Under the pieces are notes generated by a model. That model made no database searches and was not told where the DNA came from. It saw only the letters and a program-made list of their open reading frames with translations. A program made the position numbers and the translations under genes. From Nocardia seriolae NBRC 15557 (lineage in GTDB: Bacteria; Actinomycetota; Actinomycetes; Mycobacteriales; Mycobacteriaceae): a DNA stretch of 39,033 nucleotides. Below, piece after piece: positions 25,426 to 31,567 of the stretch (the stretch's first letter is position 1; each line of letters begins with the position of its first letter). The DNA is taken from the NCBI RefSeq assembly GCF_007990715.1, contig NZ_BJWY01000068.1, positions 1 to 39,033 of the forward strand, written 5' to 3'.

Positions 25426-26282
25426 GTGGCAGTGGCAGCATGATCGGCATGATCAATGCACCGGATCTGCTGGTCACCGCCTATGAAGAGGCGCAACTCG
25501 GGCTGGCCGAGGGCGGGATTCCGATCGGGGCGGCGCTATTCGACAGCGCCGGGAACCTGCTGGGGCGCGGCCACAATCGCCGCGTCCAGCACGACGACCC
25601 CAGCGTGCACGCCGAGACCGACGCCTTCCGCAATGCCGGTCGCCGCCGCGACTACCGCGACACCATCATGGTCACCACGCTCTCGCCGTGCTGGTACTGC
25701 AGCGGGCTGGTCCGGCAGTTCGGCATCGGCGCGGTCATCGTCGGCGAGTCGCGCACCTTCACCGGCGGCCACGATTGGCTTGCCGCGCACGGGGTTTCGG
25801 TCACCGTGCTGGACGACCCGGCCTGCGTCGACATGATGACGCGGTTCATCGCGGATCGCCCCGAACTGTGGAACGAGGACATAGGAGTGGCGGAATGCCC
25901 CCGATCGCGACCGTGGACCTGGATCGCTGGCGGGCGGGCGGTGAGGACGCGGCGCGGGTGCTGCGCGAGGTGGACGCGGGAATGCAGCGCGCCGGTTTCC
26001 TGCTGGTGCGCGGACACGGTGTGCCGGAAGGACTTCCGGCCGCCCTGCGCGCGGCGGCCCGGCGCTTCTTCGCCCTGCCCGAGGCGGTCAAGCAGCGCTA
26101 CGCGGTCTCGGTCGGCGGCCGCGGCTGGATCGGACCCGGACTGGAAGCCAACGGCTACGCCGAGGGCACCGAGACCCCGCCGGACCTCAAGGAGACCTTC
26201 GCCATCGGCGCGGACACCCGCACCGGCGATCCGCTCGTCGACGAGTCCTGGTTCCTCGACAACATCTGGCCCGCCGAGGTGA
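25422..26282 (+). CDS. yeast-type cytosine/nucleoside deaminase with lost stop
   Basis: The first 158 codons (to about 25895) encode a compact zinc deaminase of the cytidine-deaminase fold, closest in layout to yeast cytosine deaminase (Fcy1). The zinc motifs are HAETDAFRNAG near residue 67 (HAE, catalytic Glu) and TLSPCWYCSGLV near residue 90 (PCxxC). ELWNEDIGVAE is the expected family end. At that point the frame has GAA TGC where a stop would be expected beside the next start, and it runs another 129 codons out of frame through the oxygenase gene to 26282. That tail is Arg/Pro/Ser-rich and looks non-native. GTG 25422 overlaps the upstream stop; ATG 25440 is an alternative start. Confidence 0.8.
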   Translation: MSGSGSMIGMINAPDLLVTAYEEAQLGLAEGGIPIGAALFDSAGNLLGRGHNRRVQHDDPSVHAETDAFRNAGRRRDYRDTIMVTTLSPCWYCSGLVRQFGIGAVIVGESRTFTGGHDWLAAHGVSVTVLDDPACVDMMTRFIADRPELWNEDIGVAECPRSRPWTWIAGGRAVRTRRGCCARWTRECSAPVSCWCADTVCRKDFRPPCARRPGASSPCPRRSSSATRSRSAAAAGSDPDWKPTATPRAPRPRRTSRRPSPSARTPAPAIRSSTSPGSSTTSGPPR

Positions 26283-26854
26283 CCGAACTCCACGACCTGT
26301 TCCTCACCTACACCGCCGCCATGCGCACCCTCTCCGACGAACTGCTGGCTCTGTTCGCCGCCGCCCTCGCCCTGCCCCGAAACCCCTTCCAGGGCATGGC
26401 CACCCGCCCCACCTGGACCTGCAATATCAACTGGTATCCGCCCCTGACCGAGGTCGGCCCGCCCGAACCCGGCCAGTTCCGCATCGGCCCGCACACCGAC
26501 TTCGGCACCGTCACCGTCCTGGACCGCGAACCCGGCGCGGGCGGCCTCCAGGTCTACACCGACGAAGGCGGCTGGGAAGACGCCCCCTACGACCCCGCCG
26601 CCCTCACCGTCAACATCGGTGACCTCCTTGCCCATTGGAGCGGCCAACGCTGGCCCGCGGGCCGCCACCGCGTCCTTCCACCCCAGGAATCCGCCCCCGA
26701 AGAGGACCTGATCTCCCTCATCTACTTCTACGAACTCGACCACGACGCCCGCGTAACCCCCCTCGCTCCGCCGATCGGCCGAATCGGCGGCCTCGAGCCG
26801 GTGATCTCCGCCGAATTTCTCCGCACCCGCCTCGACGCCATCACCCTCGGCTGA
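25895..26854 (+). CDS. isopenicillin-N-synthase-like Fe(II) oxygenase
   Basis: A 319-residue protein of the IPNS/2-oxoglutarate Fe(II) oxygenase superfamily. It has the DIOX_N domain (MQRAGFLLVRGHGVPEGLPA), then the double-stranded beta helix with the iron ligands His and Asp in RIGPHTDFGTVTVLDREPGA and the distal His in RWPAGRHRVLPP. The Arg of the usual RxS motif appears replaced: the matching segment reads DLISLIYFYE. ATAGGAG lies 8 nt before ATG 25895. It sits behind a cytosine permease and deaminase, a setting that recalls thymine 7-hydroxylase, an IPNS-fold enzyme; a nucleobase substrate is my inference. Confidence 0.85.
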   Translation: MPPIATVDLDRWRAGGEDAARVLREVDAGMQRAGFLLVRGHGVPEGLPAALRAAARRFFALPEAVKQRYAVSVGGRGWIGPGLEANGYAEGTETPPDLKETFAIGADTRTGDPLVDESWFLDNIWPAEVTELHDLFLTYTAAMRTLSDELLALFAAALALPRNPFQGMATRPTWTCNINWYPPLTEVGPPEPGQFRIGPHTDFGTVTVLDREPGAGGLQVYTDEGGWEDAPYDPAALTVNIGDLLAHWSGQRWPAGRHRVLPPQESAPEEDLISLIYFYELDHDARVTPLAPPIGRIGGLEPVISAEFLRTRLDAITLG

Positions 26855-26869
26855 TCTCCCGCGCCAAAG

Positions 26870-27295
26870 GTGGTCATCGACACCAATAACTACTACCCGG
26901 GCCGCGACGGCGAATTCGCCGATCTCGAGGCCGGGGTGGCGACGAGTTCGGAACTGCTGCAACGGCATCTGCCGCGTTCACGAGTGGTGAAGGCGTTCAA
27001 CAACATCTACTTCCGACACCTGGCCACCCTGTCCCGCCCGGCCGGGGCCGCCGACCGCACCACCCTCCCCATCGCCGGCGACGACTCCGCGGCCAAAACC
27101 GCTGCCGCGCAACTGATCAGCGCCCTCGGCTACGACACCATCGATATCGGCGCACTCGCCGACAGCTGGCGCACCCAGCCCGACACCCCCGTCTACGGCA
27201 ACCCCTACGCGGCCGCCCAGCCATTCTGGGACCACGAGGGCGCCCCCGCCGACGCGGCCGAGATTCGCAAGGCCGTCGAGGCCGCCGAGCGCTGA
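26870..27295 (+). pseudogene. F420/NADP reductase-like protein, 5'-truncated
   Basis: The 141 codons begin VVIDTNNYYPGRDGEFADLE and continue with VVKAFNNIYFRHLATLSRPA, LPIAGDDSAAKTAAAQLISA and LGYDTIDIGALADSWR. This is the second half of the NADPH-dependent F420 reductase-like (FNO/YjgR) NAD(P)-binding family. The whole N-terminal Rossmann unit with its GxGxxG (about 90 residues) is absent, and the preceding in-frame codons run straight into the stop of the oxygenase gene (26852-26854). There is no ribosome site. It appears to be a remnant left by a deletion. Confidence 0.75.
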
Positions 27296-27379
27296 ACGGC
27301 GCGTAAAACGTTTCGTTCCAATGGAATCGGGTCCGGGTCGACTGGCGTGTCCATCGGTCGGTGTCCGGAACGCGGTTGA

Positions 27380-27952
27380 TCAGAAGGAATCGGCCTGCTT
27401 GCGTCGTTGCCGAAGCGCGCGCATCGACACCTGCGATCCGCATCCGGGACTGCAATAGCGCGCTGCCCGATTGCGGGTGCGATCGATGAAGCCGAAGTGA
27501 CACGGCGGATTGCAGCATGCCTTGATCCGCATCCAGTCCCCGCGCTGCGCCGTTTCGGTGACCGCCGCGAGAACGCTCCCCAGCACCCCGGGGACGCCGG
27601 TCGATCCGGCGAGAAGTTGTGCCGTCCGCGCGGTGACGACCGTCGTCAGCGGATAGCGGACACCGGCCTGCCGCAGGTACCGTTCCGCCTCGACGACCTG
27701 GGCATCGTCGATGTCCGGATCGCCCGCGTGTGTCAGCAACGTCGTGACCAACGCGTCGCGAAGCTCACGCGCGGCCGCCGCGTCGGAGTCGGTCACCACG
27801 GTGGCCGCGTCGAGCAGATCTCGTTCGATCGCCCAATCCGCGAATCCCGCAGCCGTGCCGAAGTTCTCGACGCGCCCCGCGCCGTCGGCTCTGGTGTTGA
27901 CGAACCGCAACACCAGGTCCGCCGCATCATCACTCCACCGCGGTACCTCCAT
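27380..27952 (-). CDS. CGNR-type zinc-finger (ABATE) transcriptional regulator
   Basis: A 190-residue protein with the N-terminal ABATE domain (LVLRFVNTRADG, FADWAIERDLLDA, ELRDALVTTLLTHAG) and a C-terminal zinc finger of the CGNR class. The four Cys are visible in IKACCNPPCHFGFIDRTRNR and ARYCSPGCGSQVSMRALRQR. The eponymous CGNR reads CGSQ here. Such proteins are presumed one-component regulators. ATG 27952 has GAGGGA just upstream. It is divergent from the SDR gene, and the shared region holds several CGCAAC half sites. Confidence 0.85.
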   Translation of the reverse strand: MEVPRWSDDAADLVLRFVNTRADGAGRVENFGTAAGFADWAIERDLLDAATVVTDSDAAAARELRDALVTTLLTHAGDPDIDDAQVVEAERYLRQAGVRYPLTTVVTARTAQLLAGSTGVPGVLGSVLAAVTETAQRGDWMRIKACCNPPCHFGFIDRTRNRAARYCSPGCGSQVSMRALRQRRKQADSF

Positions 27953-27993
27953 TCCCTCACGATATCAACGCCACGTTCGGGCCAGCCCATTCG

Positions 27994-28057
27994 GTCGCAA
28001 CTTGCGCACGCGAACCCTCTTGAAATGTTGCGTTCTAAACCGTTACGGTCGCAACAT
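27994..28057. promoter_or_regulatory. CGCAAC/GTTGCG operator cluster
   Basis: One compact palindrome CGCAA-C-TTGCG lies at 27996-28006. A second, wide inverted repeat ATGTTGCG (28025-28032) ... CGCAACAT (28050-28057) spans the SDR promoter to its start codon. GGTCGCAAC itself occurs twice (ending at 28001 and 28055). The adjacent CGNR protein is the obvious candidate binder. Confidence 0.55.
28020..28049 (+). promoter_or_regulatory. SDR gene promoter (leaderless)
   Basis: TTGAAA (28020-28025) and TACGGT (28044-28049) are 18 nt apart; the -10 box ends 6 nt before ATG 28056, and no ribosome site is present. Confidence 0.6.
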
Positions 28058-28901
28058 GACGAATGAAGCACATACCCCGCGAGTCTGGTTCATCACCGGC
28101 GCCTCCTCGGGCATCGGACGCGAGCTCGCAGTTCAGGCGCTGACATCCGGTGAAGCTGTCGTCGCGGTAGCGCGGCACACCGAAACCCTGTCCGGCCTGG
28201 CACAATTCGACCGGCTGCTCACGATCGAGGCCGACGTGCGCGACGAGACGGTCGTCGCGAAGGCGGTCGAGCAGAGCATGGCCCGCTTCGGCCGCATCGA
28301 TGTCGTCGCCAACCTCGCCGGCTACGGGCTTTTCGGGGCGGTCGAGGAAGCCTCCGACACGCAGGCCCGGGCGATCTTCGACACCAACGTCTTCGGCGTA
28401 CTCAACGTCCTGCGCGCGATACTGCCGGTGCTGCGGAGCCAGCGATCCGGGCACGTTCTGCAAGGCTCGTCCTACTACGGCCAGACCGCCGACCCCGGCG
28501 TCGGGCTGCTCGCCGCGACCAAGTACGCCGTCGAGGGACTGTCCGACGCTCTTGCCGCCGAACTCGCGCCGCTCGGTATCCACGTCACTCTCGTGCAGCC
28601 CGGCCTGACCGCGACGCCTTTCCTGTCGAACCTGGCCGCGGCCACAGCGACCCACGCCGACTACGACCAGACGGTACGCACTGTGCAACAGGCGATCCGG
28701 GCACTGCCGGCCGCGGCGTTCTCCGCTGTCGATCGCGTAGCCGCGGGCATCCGAACCGCCGTTGCCAGTGACAATCCGCCGCGCCGTCTCGCCCTCGGCA
28801 TCGCGGGGTCCGACAGCATGCGCACGGCGCTCACCGCACGCCTCGACAACCTCGACGAATGGGCCACCGTCACCAGCCTGGTCGACGCCCACACGGCATA
28901 G
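28056..28901 (+). CDS. short-chain dehydrogenase/reductase-like protein with atypical active site
   Basis: A 281-residue SDR. It has the cofactor motif WFITGASSGIGRELAVQAL (residues about 11-29), an acidic ADVRDE, and the structural VANLAGYG (NNAG variant). Beyond these, the usual catalytic segment YxxxK reads LLAATKYAVEG: Leu occupies the position of the catalytic Tyr while Lys is kept. The Ser region reads VLQGSSYYGQTADPG, so one of the nearby Tyr might substitute, or the protein may bind NAD(P) without classical catalysis. The rest (LVQPGLTATPF, AVDRVAAGIRTAV) is typical. It is divergent from the CGNR regulator and probably under its control. Confidence 0.85.
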   Translation: MTNEAHTPRVWFITGASSGIGRELAVQALTSGEAVVAVARHTETLSGLAQFDRLLTIEADVRDETVVAKAVEQSMARFGRIDVVANLAGYGLFGAVEEASDTQARAIFDTNVFGVLNVLRAILPVLRSQRSGHVLQGSSYYGQTADPGVGLLAATKYAVEGLSDALAAELAPLGIHVTLVQPGLTATPFLSNLAAATATHADYDQTVRTVQQAIRALPAAAFSAVDRVAAGIRTAVASDNPPRRLALGIAGSDSMRTALTARLDNLDEWATVTSLVDAHTA

Positions 28902-28925
28902 ACGACGCCGCAGCGGCCGACACGC

Positions 28926-29285
28926 TCAGTCGTTGCAGATGGCGGCGCGCACGATATACGAGTCGGAGTACCAGAGAGCGGAGTTCTCGGCGGCGGACGG
29001 GGTTGCACCGTAGCCGCCGGTGTACTTGTTCATCGAGTTGGAGAATGCCGCTGCCCCGCACTGCGGGAACGTGGTGATGACGGTGCAGCTGGCCTGGGCG
29101 CACTTGTCGATGGCGGCCTGGTTGGCCTGGCCCTCGGTGTCGTAGTTCCAGGCCCAGCCCAGATCGCCGTAGTCGGAGACCGCGATCGCGCCCCACGCGC
29201 CGGCGGCCTGTGCCGGGGCGGCGGGCAGGATCGCGGCGGCGGTGGCGAAGGCGAGTCCGGTCAGGGCGAGCAGAGTCTTGCGCAT
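28926..29285 (-). CDS. secreted DUF4189 protein
   Basis: A 119-residue exported protein. The Sec signal peptide is MRKTLLALTGLAFATAAAIL with an Ala-rich cleavage site APAQA near residue 27. The mature part (WGAIAVSDYGDLGWAWNYDT, Cys-containing CAQASCTVITTFPQCGAAAF, NSALWYSDSYIVRAAICND) matches DUF4189, common in Nocardia and mycobacteria. Four Cys may form disulfides outside the cell. AGGAAGCTC precedes ATG 29285. The leader has a strong hairpin. Its stop is 24 bp from the convergent SDR stop. The function is unknown. Confidence 0.85.
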   Translation of the reverse strand: MRKTLLALTGLAFATAAAILPAAPAQAAGAWGAIAVSDYGDLGWAWNYDTEGQANQAAIDKCAQASCTVITTFPQCGAAAFSNSMNKYTGGYGATPSAAENSALWYSDSYIVRAAICND

Positions 29286-29310
29286 GAGCTTCCTAGCGTC
29301 GATCGAATCG

Positions 29311-29345
29311 GTGCGCGCGCCCGCAGGGGGGGAGGGCGCGCGCAC
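29311..29345 (-). promoter_or_regulatory. 12-bp GC hairpin in the DUF4189 leader
   Basis: GTGCGCGCGCCC (29311-29322) and GGGCGCGCGCAC (29334-29345) are perfect complements around an 11-nt loop, 26 bp before the start codon. It may stabilise or control the leader RNA; no clear promoter is visible upstream of it. Confidence 0.5.
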
Positions 29346-29441
29346 ATTTGTCGAGTCAAGATCGGTCGCCGCCGGAAGCGCGTTAACCGCTGGATGCGCT
29401 GGGCCGCAGCGGCTTTGCGCTCCGGTCCAGGGCGCTTCCGC

Positions 29442-29918
29442 TCAGACGGACTCGGGTGCCCACCGATTGGCGAGCAGCGCGTAGCCCGGCAGCTCGGCGG
29501 TGGACTGCTTGGATTCGTAGATGCGCTCGTAGCCGGTGCTCGCGATGCGCCACACGCCGTCCTCGCGCCGATAGGTGTCGTTGTAGTAGGCCGCGCCGCG
29601 GATCAGGATGCCGTAGTCGGGGACGATGACGGTGTCCTCCATGCACCAGCTGCCGCGCGCGGTATCGCCCTCGACGGTGATCTCCGGGTGATTGGCGACG
29701 TGCACGGTGATGATGTTGGCGCTCAGCGCATTACGCATGACCTCCACGATCGGGTCGCGGCCGCGGAACTCGGCGGGCAGCCCACCCGAGGGGGAGCCGT
29801 ACGCGCCGACGATGTCCTCGCAGAGCGTGTCCGCGAACTCGTCCCACAGCTTCAGATCCAGGCTGCGCAGGTACCGGTGCTTGAGTGCGCGAATCGCCTC
29901 GAGTGCTTCGAAATCCAT
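29442..29918 (-). CDS. SnoaL-like (NTF2-fold) protein
   Basis: A 158-residue NTF2-fold protein. It opens MDFEALEAIRALKHRYLRSL with LDLKLWDEFADTLCEDIVGA, then HVANHPEITVEGDTARGSWC, YYNDTYRREDGVWRIASTGY and a short C-terminal tail. This is the common SnoaL-like/steroid isomerase-like pattern seen next to oxidoreductases of lipid or aromatic catabolism. ATG 29918 is used because TACATT (minus strand, 29930-29925) ends 6 nt upstream; GTG 29921 is also in frame. It is divergent by 57 bp from the DapB-like gene, likely a functional neighbour. Confidence 0.8.
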   Translation of the reverse strand: MDFEALEAIRALKHRYLRSLDLKLWDEFADTLCEDIVGAYGSPSGGLPAEFRGRDPIVEVMRNALSANIITVHVANHPEITVEGDTARGSWCMEDTVIVPDYGILIRGAAYYNDTYRREDGVWRIASTGYERIYESKQSTAELPGYALLANRWAPESV

Positions 29919-29924
29919 CACCGC

Positions 29925-29969
29925 AATGTAGCCGAATCGGACGTTTCCCTACCAAGCATTTGCTACGGT
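29925..29969. promoter_or_regulatory. back-to-back leaderless promoters
   Basis: The minus-strand TACATT (29930-29925) serves the SnoaL-like gene and the plus-strand TACGGT (29964-29969) serves the DapB-like gene. Each ends exactly 6 nt before its start codon, and the two -10 boxes are 33 bp apart, so the -35 regions must overlap. Confidence 0.5.
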
Positions 29970-29975
29970 TCGGTC

Positions 29976-31043
29976 ATGATTTCCACCCTGGTCTGGGGTA
30001 CGGGCAATGTCGGCCGTGCCGCCATCCGGGCCGTCGCCGCCCATCCGGGGCTGGCTCTGACCGGTGTCCTGGTCCACAATCCGGCCAAGGTGGGCCGCGA
30101 CGCCGGTGAATTGGCCGGGCTGGACACCGAATTGGGGATCGCGGCCACCGACGACATCGACGCCGCCCTGGCCGCCGGACCCCGGGCCGTCGTCTATGCC
30201 GCCTCCGGCGATATCCGCCCCGACGACGCCCTCGCCGATATCGAACGCGCCCTGCGCACCGGAGCCGTGGTGGTGACCCCCGCCCTCTACGCGCTCTACG
30301 ACCACCGCAGTGCCCCCGCCGAACTGCGCGACCGCGTCACCGCGGCGATCACCGAGGGCGGCGGGTCCCTGTTCGTCTCCGGCATCGACCCCGGCTGGGG
30401 CAATGACATCCTGCCGCTGCTCATGAGCGGCCTGGGCAGCACCGTCGACCTGCTGCGCTGCCAGGAGATCTTCGACTACACCACCTACGACCAGCCCGAT
30501 TCGGTGCGCTACCTGGTCGGCATGGGTCAGCCCATGGACTATCAGCCGCCCATGCTCGCGCCCACCATTCCGACCATGGTGTGGGGCGGCCAGATTCGGA
30601 TGATCGCCCGCGGACTCGGCGTGGCGCTCACCGACATTCGCGAGGTCGTCGAACGCCGCGCCCTCGACGAGACCGTCGAGACCGAACTCATGGGCAAGTT
30701 CGAGGCGGGCACGCAGGGCGCGGTCCGCTTCGAGGTGCAGGGCATCGTGGACGGCAGCCCGCGCATCGTGATCGAGCACATCACCCGCATTCACGCGAGC
30801 TGTGCCCCCGACTGGCCGCAGCCGCCCGGCGGCGCGGGCGCGCACCGCGTCCTGATCGAGGGCCGCCCCCGCATCGAGATCACCGTCCAGGCCACCGACG
30901 AGGACGGCAATCACTCGGCGGGCGGAAACGCCACGGCCGTGGGCAGATTGGTGAACGCCATCCCGTGGCTGGCCGCCGCCGCGCCCGGCCTCTACGACGC
31001 CCTCGACGTCCCGCTGCCCTTCGGCACACTCGGAAGACAGTGA
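29976..31043 (+). CDS. DapB-like NAD(P)-dependent oxidoreductase
   Basis: A 355-residue protein of the dihydrodipicolinate-reductase-like N-terminal family, with the Rossmann opening TLVWGTGNVGRAAIRAVAAH and LTGVLVHNPAKVGRDAGELA. The C-terminal domain (LFVSGIDPGWGNDILPLLMS, MGQPMDYQPPMLAPTIPTMV, RFEVQGIVDGSPRIVIEHIT) corresponds to the mycobacterial group of DapB-like dehydrogenases with unknown substrates, sometimes labelled amine dehydrogenase. It is not the lysine-pathway DapB. The AhpD-like gene follows after 19 bp. Confidence 0.82.
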   Translation: MISTLVWGTGNVGRAAIRAVAAHPGLALTGVLVHNPAKVGRDAGELAGLDTELGIAATDDIDAALAAGPRAVVYAASGDIRPDDALADIERALRTGAVVVTPALYALYDHRSAPAELRDRVTAAITEGGGSLFVSGIDPGWGNDILPLLMSGLGSTVDLLRCQEIFDYTTYDQPDSVRYLVGMGQPMDYQPPMLAPTIPTMVWGGQIRMIARGLGVALTDIREVVERRALDETVETELMGKFEAGTQGAVRFEVQGIVDGSPRIVIEHITRIHASCAPDWPQPPGGAGAHRVLIEGRPRIEITVQATDEDGNHSAGGNATAVGRLVNAIPWLAAAAPGLYDALDVPLPFGTLGRQ

Positions 31044-31062
31044 TATCTCACAGGAGCCGGTC

Positions 31063-31554
31063 ATGATCATCGACATTCCCGAGGGCAAGGACCCCATCGG
31101 CTACGTGTGGGGCGAAATGGTGCCCGGCATCGGCGTCGCCGCGTCCAACTTCTCGCTGGCCGTGTATTCGCACTCCACCCTGGGCCTGCGCGAATTCGAG
31201 GCCGCGCGGCTGCGGATCGCCCAGAGCAACGGGTGCCTGTTCTGCCTGGACTGGCGCACCGACCGCAATGGCGAGAAGGTCGAGGAGTCCTTCGCCGACG
31301 ATGTGACCAATTGGCGCACAACGCAATCCTTCGACGACCGCACCCGCATGGCCGCCGAGTACGCCGAGATCTACGCCCTCGACCACCACGCTCTCGATGA
31401 CGAGTTCTTCGAGCGCATGAAGAAGCTTTACACCGACACCGAAATCGTGGAACTGTCCATGTGTCTGGGCTCCTGGCTGGCCTTCGGCCGCCTCAACCAC
31501 GTGCTCGGCCTGGACGCGGTGTGCGTGCTGCCCGGCCACTCCTCCGGGCGGTAG
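31063..31554 (+). CDS. carboxymuconolactone decarboxylase/AhpD-like protein
   Basis: A 163-residue all-helical protein of the CMD/AhpD family. The redox Cys pair is in SNGCLFCLDWRTD (about residue 62), preceded by FEAARLRIAQ and followed by DRTRMAAEYAEIYALDHHAL, as in alkylhydroperoxidase-like members. It may act as a peroxidase partner or have an unrelated role next to the DapB-like oxidoreductase. CAGGAG lies 6 nt before ATG 31063, and the genes are probably cotranscribed. Its stop is 13 bp from the convergent phosphoesterase stop. Confidence 0.85.
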   Translation: MIIDIPEGKDPIGYVWGEMVPGIGVAASNFSLAVYSHSTLGLREFEAARLRIAQSNGCLFCLDWRTDRNGEKVEESFADDVTNWRTTQSFDDRTRMAAEYAEIYALDHHALDDEFFERMKKLYTDTEIVELSMCLGSWLAFGRLNHVLGLDAVCVLPGHSSGR

Positions 31555-31567
31555 CGCCTCGACCGGG

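Noticed and set aside
25908..26282. C-terminal domain of the deaminase
   Set aside because: The residues after NEDIGVAE are an out-of-frame reading of the oxygenase coding sequence and show no fold-like pattern.
28029..28045. Second KstR-like site near the SDR promoter (TTCTAAACCGTTA)
   Set aside because: The AAC and GTT halves are separated by one base instead of two, so the motif does not fit.
31039..31053. GTGATATCTCAC as a CRP half-site pair before the AhpD-like gene
   Set aside because: The spacer is 4 and not 6 bp, and the sequence includes the stop codon of the previous gene and lies next to the ribosome site.
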